NCBI GenBank assembly: GCA_011523045.1 | Contig: WTHR01000130.1 | Coordinates: 1-43,119, forward strand | Source of the DNA: Gammaproteobacteria bacterium | Lineage (GTDB): Bacteria > Pseudomonadota > Gammaproteobacteria > Arenicellales > UBA868 | Direction of reading: 5' to 3' | Length of the DNA stretch: 43,119 nt | Shown here: positions 1 to 8,762 of the stretch, in pieces | Numbering within the stretch: position 1 is the first letter of the stretch | Layout of the letters: each line of letters opens with the position of its first letter | Notes under the pieces: generated by a model | The model's database searches: none | What the model was told of the DNA's origin: nothing | Seen by the model: the letters and a program-made list of their open reading frames with translations, nothing else | Program-made: the position numbers and the translations under genes

Positions 1-525
1 CGGCAGTTCGCGCAAGGACATCGCGCTGAAAAAATACGGCGACTCATAGGCTTCTTCAAAGAGGCGCTGCTCCTCGGCGCCCGCCACCACCGGCGGCAGC
101 TGATGCATGTCACCGACCAGCACTAAGGTCTTGCCGCCAAAGGGGGCGCCTGCCCTGCCGGTATTCAGGCGAAGCGAATCGTCAATGGCGTCCAGAAGGT
201 CTGCCCTGACCATCGAGACTTCGTCGATCACGAGGACTTCCATTTTTTCGACGACGTCCTTGGCCGCCCCGGCGATGCGCTTGGCACGCGGCTGGGGTCC
301 GGGGGGCAGCTGAAAAAGCGAATGGATCGTCTGCCCTTGTACGTTAAGGGCTGCCACCCCGGTGGGCGCGACCACGACGAGGTTCTTGTCGAGCTCGTAG
401 CGCAGCACATCGATCAGGGTGGATTTGCCGGTGCCGGCAGAGCCTGTGACAAATACTACCGGCGGGGTCGCGACGCTTAAGAGATCCAGCACCTGCTGGA
501 ACTCATCCGTGATTTCGGTATCCAC
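1..525 (-). CDS. PIF1-like / AAA superfamily 1 DNA helicase, C-terminus beyond window
   Basis: 175 codons are visible and remain open to the left edge, so the C-terminal part is missing. In order I see Walker A GSAGTGKS (residues 28-35), motif Ia APTGVAALNVQGQTIHSLF (53-71), Walker B VLVIDEVSMV (97-106) and motif III GDMHQLPPV (138-146). This is the signature of PIF1/RecD-type superfamily 1 helicases. Such enzymes unwind DNA 5' to 3' using ATP; the role here is not shown. There is no ATG at the front. The GTG at 525, just downstream of the SDR stop codon (534-536), is the best start, so translation is probably coupled to the SDR gene. Confidence 0.85.
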   Translation of the reverse strand, partial: MDTEITDEFQQVLDLLSVATPPVVFVTGSAGTGKSTLIDVLRYELDKNLVVVAPTGVAALNVQGQTIHSLFQLPPGPQPRAKRIAGAAKDVVEKMEVLVIDEVSMVRADLLDAIDDSLRLNTGRAGAPFGGKTLVLVGDMHQLPPVVAGAEEQRLFEEAYESPYFFSAMSLRELP

Positions 526-533
526 GCGTCGGG

Positions 534-1292
534 TCAGGGCAACGCGGTGCAGCCGCCGTCCGCCACGAGTTCGGTGCCGGTGATAAAGGCGGCATCGTCC
601 GAGAGCAAAAAGAGGCAGGCCGCTGAGATGTCTTCAGGCTCGCCGACCCTGCCGAGCGGCACATGCGCGCTCAATGCGCTCAAGGACTCGGGGTTGGTTT
701 CCCAACGCGACTGCATCGGTGAGCGCACCGGCCCCGGCAGAATGCTGTTGGAGCGGATGCCGTCAGCGGCAAACTGAATCGCCAGCGATTTGGAAAGCCG
801 GATGACGCCGGCCTTGGCCGCGCCATAGGCATCCTGGGGTTTGCCATCACCACGCAATGCATCAATGGACGCGATGTGCACCATCGCCCCGCCGTTGCCG
901 GCCTGCATGTGCGGCACCACGTGGCGCGCACTCAGGGCAAAGGATTTGAGATTGACCGCAAACACCTGGTCCCAAAGATCCATATCCATCTCGGTCACAG
1001 AAGCATCGCGCCCGAACCACAGCACGCCGGTAGTGTTCACCAGATAATCGATGCCGCCCTGGGAAGAGGCGGTTTGCTCGACCACCGAACGGACAAAATT
1101 TTCGTTGCTGAGATCTCCCTGATAGTAGCTCGCTTGGCCGGGGCCGTCGGCAAGCCCTTTGGGCTCATCTTTGATATCGGCGAGCGCAACATTGAGTCCG
1201 GCGCTCAGCAACCCGCGGGCCGTGGCGAGCCCAATGCCACCGCCGGCGCCGCAGACAAGGGCCGATTTTCCTTTAAAGCGCATTGGGTTCAA
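534..1292 (-). CDS. SDR family NAD(P)-dependent oxidoreductase
   Basis: 252 aa, the normal length for a classical short-chain dehydrogenase. The Rossmann glycine motif GAGGGIG is at residues 15-21 and the NNAG-like motif reads NTTG (86-89). The catalytic tetrad is N114, S142, Y156, K160. The C-terminal GTELVADGG segment is typical of the family. The substrate cannot be deduced. Its start codon overlaps the rmuC stop in an ATGA arrangement (1289-1292), and the helicase gene follows after a few bases, so all three appear to be one minus-strand transcript. The NTTG variant of NNAG is mildly unusual but is seen in the family. Confidence 0.9.
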   Translation of the reverse strand: MNPMRFKGKSALVCGAGGGIGLATARGLLSAGLNVALADIKDEPKGLADGPGQASYYQGDLSNENFVRSVVEQTASSQGGIDYLVNTTGVLWFGRDASVTEMDMDLWDQVFAVNLKSFALSARHVVPHMQAGNGGAMVHIASIDALRGDGKPQDAYGAAKAGVIRLSKSLAIQFAADGIRSNSILPGPVRSPMQSRWETNPESLSALSAHVPLGRVGEPEDISAACLFLLSDDAAFITGTELVADGGCTALP

Positions 1293-2575
1293 TCTTCGTA
1301 TTCATCTTCGGGGAGAAAGTCGAGCAGTTCATCGCTCTCGCCCGAGGGCAGCTGCTCGACCTTACGCAGTTGGCGGGCCATGGCCCGGGTGCGGGTCTGC
1401 GTCTGGTCGATGGTGTTGCTGGCGGTCGCAAGCTGCTTTTTGACCTTGTCGAGAACTTCACCAAACTTGCCAAACTCCGTTTTGACTGCCGCCAGCACCT
1501 GCCAGACCTCGCTCGCCTGCTGCTCAATCGCCAGCGATCTAAACCCAAGGCGCAGACTGTTAAGGAGCGCCGCAATGGTGGTCGGGCCACTTACCACAAC
1601 CCGGTAATCCTGCTGCAACTGGCTGACCATGCCCGGCTGGCGCAACACCTCGGCGTAGAGCCCCTCCGTCGGCAGGTAGAGCACCGCAAAGTCTGTGGTG
1701 TGCGGTGGGTTGAGGTACTTATCGGCGATGGTTTTAGCGGACTGCTTTACCGAACGCATGAGTTCACGGGTCGACTGGGCGACGGCTTCAGTATCGGCGC
1801 TTTGGGCCGCCTCAGTCAGGCGGATGTAATCCTCCTGGGGAAATTTTGAGTCGATCGGCAGCCAGACACAGTCGTTGGGATCATCGCTTCTGCCGGGCAG
1901 GCGGATGGCAAACTCGACCCGTTCGCTGGAGTTTTCGCGGGTGGCCACGTTGCGATCGAACTGTTCGGGCGTCAGCACCTGTTCAAGGATGGCTTCGAGT
2001 TGATACTCCGCCCAGGTGCCGCGGGCCTTGACGTTGGTCAACACATTTTTAAGGTCACCCACGCCGGTGGCGAGGCTTTGCATCTGGCCGAGACCCTTAT
2101 GCACCGCGTCGAGTTGTTCGCGCACCTGCTGAAAGGATTCCCCAAGGCGTTTTTCGAGCGTGCCCTGCAGTTTTTCGTCGACCGTGCGGCGCATCTCCTC
2201 GAGCTTTTTCTCGTTGGCCTCACGCATCTCGCCGAGTTGCTCGCTGATGGTGGCGCGCAGCCCTTCAAGGCGCTGCTGGTTGGTCTCGACCAGGGCCTGT
2301 ACCTGTGTGGTGACACTCTCGAGCTGCTGTTTCTGAACATTGCCTAACTGGCCAACGGTGGTGGAGAGCGTCTGGGCAGTTTTGTCGAGGCTGCCCGAAA
2401 CTTCCTCGCGAAGTTCATGACTGCGCTTGGCGGCTTCCTCGCGCCCATCGCGCAGCTCAGCGCGCACCGCCTGTTCGGCGTTGTTTGATGACGCGCGTAC
2501 CATCAGGCGCACGATAAGCGCCAGATTGGCAACGGCGAGCACAATCACCAGTACGAGCAGCAGATCGGTGTTCAT
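1289..2575 (-). CDS. rmuC: DNA recombination protein RmuC
   Basis: 428 aa. An N-terminal membrane segment (about residues 4-26, LLLVLVIVLAVANLALIV) is followed by a long charged coiled coil (about 35-190) rich in E, Q, R and K. The conserved RmuC nuclease-fold domain (about 195-400) contains VKARGTWAEYQLEAILEQVL and LPIDSKFPQEDY. RmuC proteins limit inversions between short inverted repeats, and the domain is related to restriction endonuclease folds. The acidic C-terminus (DELLDFLPEDEYED) is also typical. First gene of the rmuC-SDR-helicase operon. Confidence 0.93.
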   Translation of the reverse strand: MNTDLLLVLVIVLAVANLALIVRLMVRASSNNAEQAVRAELRDGREEAAKRSHELREEVSGSLDKTAQTLSTTVGQLGNVQKQQLESVTTQVQALVETNQQRLEGLRATISEQLGEMREANEKKLEEMRRTVDEKLQGTLEKRLGESFQQVREQLDAVHKGLGQMQSLATGVGDLKNVLTNVKARGTWAEYQLEAILEQVLTPEQFDRNVATRENSSERVEFAIRLPGRSDDPNDCVWLPIDSKFPQEDYIRLTEAAQSADTEAVAQSTRELMRSVKQSAKTIADKYLNPPHTTDFAVLYLPTEGLYAEVLRQPGMVSQLQQDYRVVVSGPTTIAALLNSLRLGFRSLAIEQQASEVWQVLAAVKTEFGKFGEVLDKVKKQLATASNTIDQTQTRTRAMARQLRKVEQLPSGESDELLDFLPEDEYED

Positions 2576-2737
2576 GTGTGGGGCTTCTCCAATACCCTCA
2601 TGGCCCCTGCATTATCCACGCACGGGCGCAGGCCGGCCAACTATGTCATAGCGGTGATTCTGGCTTTGGGGGAGGTTCACATGGTGAGCCTGGCTGTCCC
2701 GCATACTTCGCCTGCACCGCCATCGATCAACCCATCC

Positions 2738-2965
2738 ATGAAGACAAGACCTATCAAGGAAATCATGCGCATTGCCGACGAGGGCTGTGCCAACGGCATG
2801 CCCCCGGACCACCCGAAGCTGGGACTGAATCCCGCAGAACAGGCGCTCTTTCAAAGAGAGGCGAGGCTGCTGTGGCGGCTTACCAAACCGCTCGAATCAG
2901 TCCATGGGCCAAGACGTCGGCGCCGAGGCCGAGGGTGGCGGTCACCGCTGGCAAGAGGGCTCTAG
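2738..2965 (+). CDS. possible small hypothetical protein
   Basis: 75 aa from ATG 2738. The first half (MKTRPIKEIMRIADEGCANG, then a segment with NPAEQALFQREARLLWRL) looks like a natural helical protein. The last third is a run of Arg/Gly/Ser that looks like out-of-frame GC-rich DNA. No convincing ribosome binding site precedes it and I recognise no family. It may be a decayed gene or a chance frame. Confidence 0.25.
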   Translation: MKTRPIKEIMRIADEGCANGMPPDHPKLGLNPAEQALFQREARLLWRLTKPLESVHGPRRRRRGRGWRSPLARGL

Positions 2966-3004
2966 GAGATAGTCGCCCGCTTGGGGCGGCGCAGGCAAAA
3001 AAAT

Positions 3005-3084
3005 GCCCCGCGCTGGATCTTATTGGGGGGAGGAGATACCAGCGCAGGGCGGAGTCTGGATACCAAAGGAGAAAAGCTATCCAG
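3005..3084 (+). ncRNA. candidate structured RNA: two tandem stem-loops with GGA loops
   Basis: Hairpin 1 pairs 3005-3016 with 3039-3050 (11 of 12 pairs) around a 22-base loop that contains GGGGAGGAG. Hairpin 2 pairs CTGGATA (3056-3062) with TATCCAG (3078-3084) around a 15-base loop containing AAAGGAGAAA. Both loops expose GGA, which is the recognition triplet of CsrA/RsmA proteins in the CsrB/RsmZ family of small RNAs. Strand and function are inferred; I see no clear promoter and only weak termination signals downstream. Confidence 0.35.
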
Positions 3085-3235
3085 GCGTTCGCAGAATAGC
3101 ATTGGGGGCCCTGCGGGCGATATTCACTTTTATTTGTACTGTTAATAAGGACGGCTTTATGGCTCTTGGCCCTTTCGCACCGTTTTCTTATATTTTTCGG
3201 CGAAAAAGGATTTTCTGGGCCAGTTTGCTCTTCGC

Positions 3236-3556
3236 TTAGAGGCCCAATGACATCCTGATGCAGTCGCTGCCATCCACCAGCATATGAATCAAAAGACCGG
3301 CGGCCGCTATGCGCAGCGGCTTCACGGCGAGTGCTGCGGCATAAAGAGCAATTGCCGGATAACTGTGCAGCGGATGAAAACCGATGCCGCAGCGCTCAGG
3401 ATCAAAAATGGGATCTGCCAGCAGATGATCAAGATCGACCACCATCGTCGCCAGCATGATCAGCCAGGCAACGCGCCAGCGTGATCGAAAACACAGCCAA
3501 GCCACAAGGCCCGGCAACAGGACATGCGCCGCCAGGTGCAGAGTAGTAGCCATCAT
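3236..3556 (-). CDS. DUF6122-type small integral membrane protein
   Basis: 106 aa with about four hydrophobic segments. The motif VDLDHLLADPIFDPERCGIG followed by FHPLHSYPA matches a family of small membrane proteins annotated as DUF6122. The conserved D and H residues in VDLDHLLAD and HPLH suggest a metal site within the membrane domain. No function is established that I know of. It is divergent from the PhyH gene (3646), with about 90 bases between them carrying both promoters. Confidence 0.7.
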   Translation of the reverse strand: MMATTLHLAAHVLLPGLVAWLCFRSRWRVAWLIMLATMVVDLDHLLADPIFDPERCGIGFHPLHSYPAIALYAAALAVKPLRIAAAGLLIHMLVDGSDCIRMSLGL

Positions 3557-3645
3557 CGTTAAAGCCGGGGTAGAGTTATTGACTGATATCAGGGTGCGGC
3601 GAATTCAACAATGATAACGTCAGTTGCAAAGCCACTTTAACTCTC

Positions 3646-4440
3646 ATGAGCATTCAGACCTTTTCCCCATCCGATCCCGTGGCGGCACAGGCCAAAGCGC
3701 TTTGCGAAGACGGCGTTATCCTCGTAACTGATCTTGCGCCTGCCGGACTGGTGACCGAAGTCGCAGATGAACTGCAGCCGCACTTTGATTCGATCGGCCG
3801 GCAGTTTGAAGACGACTTCAACGGTTATGCCACGCACCGCCTTGCCAGCACGCTGGCTTACTCGATGCGCGCGGCGGACCTCATCGCCAACCCGCACGTC
3901 CTCTCTGTACTGGACGCCGTGCTGCTGCCCCACTGCACCAACTACCGTATCGGCAGCAGTACCGGCATTGAAATCCTCCCCGGGGAGGATGCCCAGATAC
4001 TGCACCAGGATGATGTCATCTATCCAATGCGCATTGACGGCGTTGAATGGCAGGTGGGCGTCATGTGGTCACTGACGGACTTCACCACTGAGAATGGTGC
4101 CACCCATGTGGTACCGGGCAGTCACCGAGCCGATTACACGGACGGTGAGCATGGCGCCTCCGTGCAGGCGGCAATGTCAAAGGGCAGCGCCCTTTTTTAT
4201 CTGGGCTCGACCTGGCATGGCGGCGGTGCCAATCATTCCACAAAGCCGCGGGTCGGCATCATCACGACCTATGCGCTCGGCTGGTTGCGCCAGGAGGTCA
4301 ACCATTACCTGACCGTACCCCGCGAGCGCGCCGAACAATTTTCCCGCACGGTACAAAACCTCATGGGCTACCGGGGTCATGGGCCGTACCTTGGCCGCTT
4401 TGCAGAAGACCCTGACGGCTTCTGGCTCGATAAACACTGA
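3646..4440 (+). CDS. phytanoyl-CoA dioxygenase (PhyH) family protein
   Basis: 264 aa. The Fe(II)/2-oxoglutarate facial triad is visible: H120-x-D122 in the sequence ILHQDD and H191 in STWHGGG. R202 in TKPRVGI probably binds 2-oxoglutarate. The segment [12 protein letters not shown] (150-161) is a strong PhyH signature. These cytoplasmic enzymes hydroxylate diverse substrates, so the substrate is unknown. The gene lies 15 bases upstream of a PaaK-like ligase that in turn overlaps an enoyl-CoA hydratase. This suggests a small catabolic operon acting on an acid activated to a CoA ester. Confidence 0.9.
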   Translation: MSIQTFSPSDPVAAQAKALCEDGVILVTDLAPAGLVTEVADELQPHFDSIGRQFEDDFNGYATHRLASTLAYSMRAADLIANPHVLSVLDAVLLPHCTNYRIGSSTGIEILPGEDAQILHQDDVIYPMRIDGVEWQVGVMWSLTDFTTENGATHVVPGSHRADYTDGEHGASVQAAMSKGSALFYLGSTWHGGGANHSTKPRVGIITTYALGWLRQEVNHYLTVPRERAEQFSRTVQNLMGYRGHGPYLGRFAEDPDGFWLDKH

Positions 4441-4455
4441 CGCCTGCTAAACCAG

Positions 4456-5766
4456 ATGCCCTGCACGCCCGGTGCTGAGTTTGCCCTGCCGCAAGACCTG
4501 GCGGCCCAAAGAGAAGCGAGATGGCAGATTCAGCGCGAGCGTCTTGCTGCGTCTGCTTTTTATCAGCGCCACCATCGCGACGCACCACTGCGACTGCCGG
4601 CTACGCTCGAAGGCATCGCCGAGTTGCCGTTTACAGACAAAGAAGACCTGCGCAAAGACCAGGCGACATATCCCCCCTTTGGCAGTTACCTGGCGGCTTC
4701 GCCCGACAGCGTGACGCGACTGCATCGCACCTCGGGCACCACCGGACAGGCGATGAACCTCGCGCTCTCAGCGCATGATGCCAAACTGCAGGCCGAGATC
4801 GCGGGCCGGGCCCAGTCGGCGGCGGGACTCGGACCTGACGATACCGTAGTCCACTGCCTCAACTACCAACTGTGGATGGGCGGAGTCACAGATCACCTTG
4901 GCCTTGAAGAAACAGGGGCGATGGTGGTGCCCTTTGGCACAGGCGGGACCGAACTTTTGATCCGCACGATCCGGGAACTCGGCATCAACGCCATCTCGTG
5001 TACCCCCTCTTACCCGGCGCGTCTGGCTGACGTGCTGCGGGAACACTTTCCCGATATTGAGCCCAGATCTCTGGGGCTTCGCAAAGCCTTTATGGGCGGC
5101 GAGCCGGGTCTGGATGATCCTGCGTTTCGTGCGCGCCTTTATGAGACCTGGGGCATGCGGGCCATGAACTCCAACTACGGGGTCAGTGATTTTCTGTGTA
5201 ACTTTGCCGGCCAATGCACTGAACAGAACGATCTGCACTTTATGGCGACCGACGTCGCACTGACGGAACTTGTGGTGCCCGGCGAGGAGACGGTGGTGCC
5301 ATGGGAAGCGGGCAGCGAAGGCGAACTGGTGCTGACCCATCTTGATCGGGAGTGCCAGCCGCTGGTGCGCTTTCGCACAGGAGACCTCATCCAACTGACC
5401 GCGACCGACCGCTGCCCCTGCGGACGGGGAGCGCCGCGTTTTCGGGTCATTGGTCGTACTGACGAGATGATCGTGGTCCGTGGGGTGAATGCCTTTCCCT
5501 CGGTGGTGGCCGCCGCCGTCAATGCCTGCCCCGAGCTCAATGGCGAATACCGCATTCGCCTTTCTCATCCCCCACCCTACGACCGACTGCCGCTTGAGGT
5601 GGAACTCTTGCAGGACCAAGCGCCCAACGACGATCTGTGTGAGACGATTCGTCAGCGTCTTGCTGACACGCTTCGCCTGGGAGTGGCACTCACGCTGCTG
5701 CCTTACGGTACTCTTGAGCGTACCGAGGGCAAAACCCGCCGGCTGATCAAGGACTACCGCCAATGA
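4456..5766 (+). CDS. PaaK-like phenylacetate-CoA ligase family protein
   Basis: 436 aa, the length of the PaaK subfamily of adenylate-forming ligases, which is shorter than typical acyl-CoA synthetases. Seen: the phosphate-binding SGTTG at 93-97, the YGVSDF adenine-binding region, the hinge motif RFRTGDLI, a CPCGRG segment and the C-terminal GRTDEMIVVRGVNAFPS. The family converts aromatic or other carboxylic acids plus ATP and CoA into acyl-CoA. The substrate is not identifiable. Its stop codon overlaps the next gene's ATG (ATGA at 5763-5766). Confidence 0.87.
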   Translation: MPCTPGAEFALPQDLAAQREARWQIQRERLAASAFYQRHHRDAPLRLPATLEGIAELPFTDKEDLRKDQATYPPFGSYLAASPDSVTRLHRTSGTTGQAMNLALSAHDAKLQAEIAGRAQSAAGLGPDDTVVHCLNYQLWMGGVTDHLGLEETGAMVVPFGTGGTELLIRTIRELGINAISCTPSYPARLADVLREHFPDIEPRSLGLRKAFMGGEPGLDDPAFRARLYETWGMRAMNSNYGVSDFLCNFAGQCTEQNDLHFMATDVALTELVVPGEETVVPWEAGSEGELVLTHLDRECQPLVRFRTGDLIQLTATDRCPCGRGAPRFRVIGRTDEMIVVRGVNAFPSVVAAAVNACPELNGEYRIRLSHPPPYDRLPLEVELLQDQAPNDDLCETIRQRLADTLRLGVALTLLPYGTLERTEGKTRRLIKDYRQ

Positions 5767-6518
5767 CCGATACCGTGCTCTATGAGGTGAGCGATGCCGT
5801 CGCCACCGTTACGCTGAACCGCCCCGACCGCCTTAACGCCATCAACCCCGAACTGCTTTCGGATCTGCTTGTCGCGCTCCGTCAGGCCAACGCCGACCCT
5901 GCGGTCCACGTTATCGTGCTGACGGGAGCCGGGCGTGCATTTTGTGCGGGCGATGACCTCAAGGAATTTGAAAGCCAGGTCGGTACTCCAACCCAAACCC
6001 GGGCGTACATTGAAAAAATCCAGGACGTGACCCGGGCGCTTTGCCTTAACCGCAAGATGGTCGTGGGGGGCATTCATGGGTGGGCTGTTGGCGGCGGGCT
6101 GGAGTGGGTGATCAACTGCGATTTTGTCGTGATGGCCGACAACGCCCGGTTTTTCTTTCCTGAAGTCTCTCTAGGGATCTTTGTCACCGGCGGTGTGACC
6201 CGTCTTCTGCCTCAGCAGATCGGCACCGCAAAAGCCCGGCGCATGATTTTGCTGGGAGAACGATACAGCGCCAAAGACGTGCCGATGCTGGGCTTCGACT
6301 GGCAGGTCGTCTCGGCCGATGACATGACGGCGCAGGCACACGCGCTTGCCGCCAACATTGCCGCCTTGCCGCAAGGACCGGTGCGCGACCTCAAGCAGGC
6401 GCTTCGCGAATCGGCCGGCACCGACCTTGAGGGCGCAATGGCAATTGAAACCGAAGCCACCCTGCGGGGTTTTCTGGATCCTGAATCAGCCGAACGGGCG
6501 CGTGATCGCCTCGGCTGA
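5763..6518 (+). CDS. enoyl-CoA hydratase/isomerase (crotonase) family protein
   Basis: 251 aa, full length for a crotonase. The oxyanion-hole segments FCAGDDL (near residue 60) and GWAVGGGLEW (near 105-114) are present. The segment FFPEVSLGIFVTGG carries the usual glutamate. It would hydrate or isomerise a CoA thioester in the cytoplasm. The four-base overlap with the PaaK-like ligase indicates translational coupling and a common pathway. It ends tail-to-tail with msrQ with only two bases between. Confidence 0.9.
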   Translation: MTDTVLYEVSDAVATVTLNRPDRLNAINPELLSDLLVALRQANADPAVHVIVLTGAGRAFCAGDDLKEFESQVGTPTQTRAYIEKIQDVTRALCLNRKMVVGGIHGWAVGGGLEWVINCDFVVMADNARFFFPEVSLGIFVTGGVTRLLPQQIGTAKARRMILLGERYSAKDVPMLGFDWQVVSADDMTAQAHALAANIAALPQGPVRDLKQALRESAGTDLEGAMAIETEATLRGFLDPESAERARDRLG

Positions 6519-6520
6519 CG

Positions 6521-7090
6521 TCAGCTCTGAGCGCGCCTCGCACGGCGCAACCGCAATGTGAGCAGCACCAGTGCGATCGCGGCGTAACTGACGGGCCATG
6601 CCCACTCGCTGCGGATCATGAGAAGGTAATGCACGCCGGCAAACGCCAGCGCGAAATACACTCCTGCATGCAGGCGCTTCCAGTTGCGCCCCAGCCACCG
6701 CATCGCCTGACGGGTTGAGGTGGCAGCAAGCAGTAGCAGCACCAGCCAGGCGGCAAACCCCAGCAGCACATAAGGACGCTCGGCGATCTCTTCGGCAAGG
6801 CGGGCAAAATCCCAGCCAAGATAAAAAGACAAAAAGAACGTGAAGTGAGCGGTTGCATAAGTGAAGACCCAAAGCCCCACAGCGCGGCGGTATCTCAGCA
6901 ATTGCGGCCACCCCGCCCAACGTGCCCCGATCGGCAACAGCAGCACCAGTACCAGTAAATTGAAGGTCCAGATTCCGCTTTCGAGAATCAGGGCTTTCTG
7001 CGGATCAACGCCTAGCGCGTGACGCTGCCAGGCGAGACCCAGAACACAAAGCGGCGCAGCCAGCGCCAGATGCACCAGTGTACGAATCAA
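6521..7090 (-). CDS. msrQ: MsrQ, heme b membrane subunit of periplasmic methionine sulfoxide reductase
   Basis: 189 aa with about six hydrophobic segments and the ferric-reductase-like layout of MsrQ (YedZ). Histidines in the membrane segments (for example TYATAHFTFFLSFYLGWD, and GVHYLLMIRSEWAWP near the C-terminus) can ligate heme. MsrQ takes electrons from the quinone pool and passes them to MsrP. The start codon overlaps the msrP stop (7087-7090), as expected for the msrPQ operon. Confidence 0.92.
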   Translation of the reverse strand: MIRTLVHLALAAPLCVLGLAWQRHALGVDPQKALILESGIWTFNLLVLVLLLPIGARWAGWPQLLRYRRAVGLWVFTYATAHFTFFLSFYLGWDFARLAEEIAERPYVLLGFAAWLVLLLLAATSTRQAMRWLGRNWKRLHAGVYFALAFAGVHYLLMIRSEWAWPVSYAAIALVLLTLRLRRARRAQS

Positions 7091-8043
7091 CGGTACTGCT
7101 GGCGGTCACCGGGATAAAGGTGTGCCACCTCTTCGGCATAACCGTTGTAGAGGCGTGAGGGAATCCGCTCGATGTCGCCCTCGTTCCAGATCCGTCTTTC
7201 GGTTGCCTGACTCCAGCGTGGGTGTGAGATATCAGGATAGACGTTGCTGTACCAGCCATATTCGCGCGGATTCTCAATATGCCAGGTGGCGTCTGGGCGG
7301 GTTTCTGTAAACGTCACACGCACGACGAACTTGGGCGACTTGAATCCGTACTTCCAAGGCACCGTGATCCGAAATGGCATGCCGTTTTGCGGCAGAACCT
7401 GATCACCGTACACCCCGAACGTGGCAAAGGTCAGCGGATGCATAGCTTCTTCGATGGTCAGGGCCTCTACATAAGGCCAGTCTAATGTGCTGAAGGCCGA
7501 AGCCTGGCCCGGCATCTGCTCAGGCCGCAGGACACTGGTGAAGGAAACATAACGTGCTGACCCAAGCGGCTCGACGACCTTGAGGATATCGCCCAAGGGG
7601 CGGCCGTTGTAAGGAATCACCATCGACCAAGCTTCGACGCAGCGGAAATCATAGATCCGTTCTTCCAGATGACTGAACGGCATCCCCATCAAATCATCCA
7701 GATCGAAGGTGCCGGGCTTTGCGCACAGTCCGTCAAATGTCACCTGCCAGGGTTTGAGCTCGAACGCCCCCGACTTCTGGTAAGGATCAGTCTTGTCCCA
7801 GCCGAACTCATAAGCATTGTTGTAATGCGTCGCCGCGTACTTGGTGGTGAGCCGCTCACCTGACTCTTGTGAGACGAACACACCGTTGTCCGCGCTGGCG
7901 ACCTGCTGCGGCTGCGTCTCTTTCGCAACAGACACGCCGTCGCCATAACGCAGCCCCGAAAAAGCGCCGATTGCCCCCAATCCCAGCGCGCCTGCGATAA
8001 AACGCCGGCGCCGGAAGGTGCTTTCATCTGTCACACGAGTCAT
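7087..8043 (-). CDS. msrP: MsrP, Tat-exported molybdopterin methionine sulfoxide reductase
   Basis: 318 aa from ATG 8043, chosen because AGGGAAAG lies directly upstream; the frame stays open to about 8118. The twin-arginine signal RRRRFIAGALGLGAIGAFSG is near residues 12-31, so the enzyme is exported folded to the periplasm. The molybdopterin domain includes DFRCVEAWSMVIPYNG, whose cysteine should ligate Mo. It repairs oxidised methionines in envelope proteins with electrons from MsrQ, encoded just downstream. Confidence 0.93.
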   Translation of the reverse strand: MTRVTDESTFRRRRFIAGALGLGAIGAFSGLRYGDGVSVAKETQPQQVASADNGVFVSQESGERLTTKYAATHYNNAYEFGWDKTDPYQKSGAFELKPWQVTFDGLCAKPGTFDLDDLMGMPFSHLEERIYDFRCVEAWSMVIPYNGRPLGDILKVVEPLGSARYVSFTSVLRPEQMPGQASAFSTLDWPYVEALTIEEAMHPLTFATFGVYGDQVLPQNGMPFRITVPWKYGFKSPKFVVRVTFTETRPDATWHIENPREYGWYSNVYPDISHPRWSQATERRIWNEGDIERIPSRLYNGYAEEVAHLYPGDRQQYR

Positions 8044-8360
8044 TGGTCTTTCCCTGTTTTTGCGCTTCATTATCGCCAAAGCGGTCGAATCGGGCGTGAA
8101 TCTGTCAAAAACGGGCAAAAATCTATAAAAATATTATTTGATTTATGGTTTTTACTCGGTTACTGTCTCGGTCTCAGGGCCCGTGGCCCGCTAACCGAAT
8201 GGCACAGGCGGTTGCCTGTCGACCTGCACAACGCCCGCAAAGACGTCACCCAGTTCTTCCGACTCCCGTTTTATTCCATTCATTCCCTGCCTTTGCCCGC
8301 TACGAAATCAGTAGTGGCGGTGCCAAAAGTAACTCCCGATGAAATGACAAGAGACTTTTT
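8044..8360 (+). promoter_or_regulatory. long leader/promoter region of the RRM gene with a compound hairpin
   Basis: This 317-base divergent region carries the msrP promoter and a long leader for the RRM gene. An AT-rich block (about 8119-8150) is a plausible promoter. Downstream an outer stem TCGGTTA/TAACCGA (8156-8162 with 8192-8198) encloses an inner stem GGGCC/GGCCC (8177-8181 with 8185-8189). A long structured 5' leader before a small RNA-binding protein would allow temperature-dependent or autogenous control; that is inference. Confidence 0.45.
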
Positions 8361-8642
8361 ATGAATATTTATGTTGGCAATCTTTCCTACGGCATTACCG
8401 AGGAAGACCTCCGTGCACTTTTCGCCGAATTCGGTGATGTCAGCAGCGCCAAACTGATTATCGATCGCGAGACCAACCGGTCGAAGGGATTCGGTTTTGT
8501 TGAGATGTCGAGCAATGATGCCGCAAACAAAGCGATCGACGAACTCAATGGCCGCGAAGTGAGCGGTCGGGCGCTTCGGGTCAACGAAGCACGGCCCCGG
8601 GAAGAAAGGCCTCGTCACGGGGGTGGCGGCGGTCGATACTGA
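8361..8642 (+). CDS. single-RRM RNA-binding protein (glycine-rich tail)
   Basis: 93 aa. One RNA recognition motif fills residues 1-80, with RNP2 IYVGNL (3-8) and RNP1 KGFGFVEM (42-49). A short basic, glycine-rich tail follows (RPRHGGGGGRY). Bacterial RRM proteins of this Rbp type bind single-stranded RNA and are often cold-responsive in cyanobacteria and proteobacteria. It is monocistronic, with a structured leader and a strong terminator. Confidence 0.93.
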   Translation: MNIYVGNLSYGITEEDLRALFAEFGDVSSAKLIIDRETNRSKGFGFVEMSSNDAANKAIDELNGREVSGRALRVNEARPREERPRHGGGGGRY

Positions 8643-8679
8643 TCGTCCGTATTTGGAGGCACCATAGTGCTTCCGTAAT

Positions 8680-8706
8680 GCCGGCGCCGGGATCTGCCGC
8701 GCCGGC
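8680..8706 (+). terminator. intrinsic terminator-like hairpin after the RRM gene
   Basis: A perfect 8-bp stem, GCCGGCGC (8680-8687) with GCGCCGGC (8699-8706) and an 11-base loop, lies 38 bases after the RRM stop codon. It is followed by AATTCTTCT, a modest T-rich tail. Confidence 0.6.
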
Positions 8707-8762
8707 AATTCTTCTAGAGTGTGGCGAGATCAGAGATCTCCCCCAAGTGGAAGTCGCCTGTT

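Larger units (their letters stand above)
2576..3235. other. gene-poor interval of 660 bases
   Basis: Between rmuC (start 2575) and the DUF6122 gene (end 3236) there is no confident gene. The interval holds the doubtful 75-aa frame and a pair of strong hairpins at 3005-3084. After these comes an AT-richer stretch (3121-3235) with T-runs that could act as termination signals for plus-strand transcription. Confidence 0.6.
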
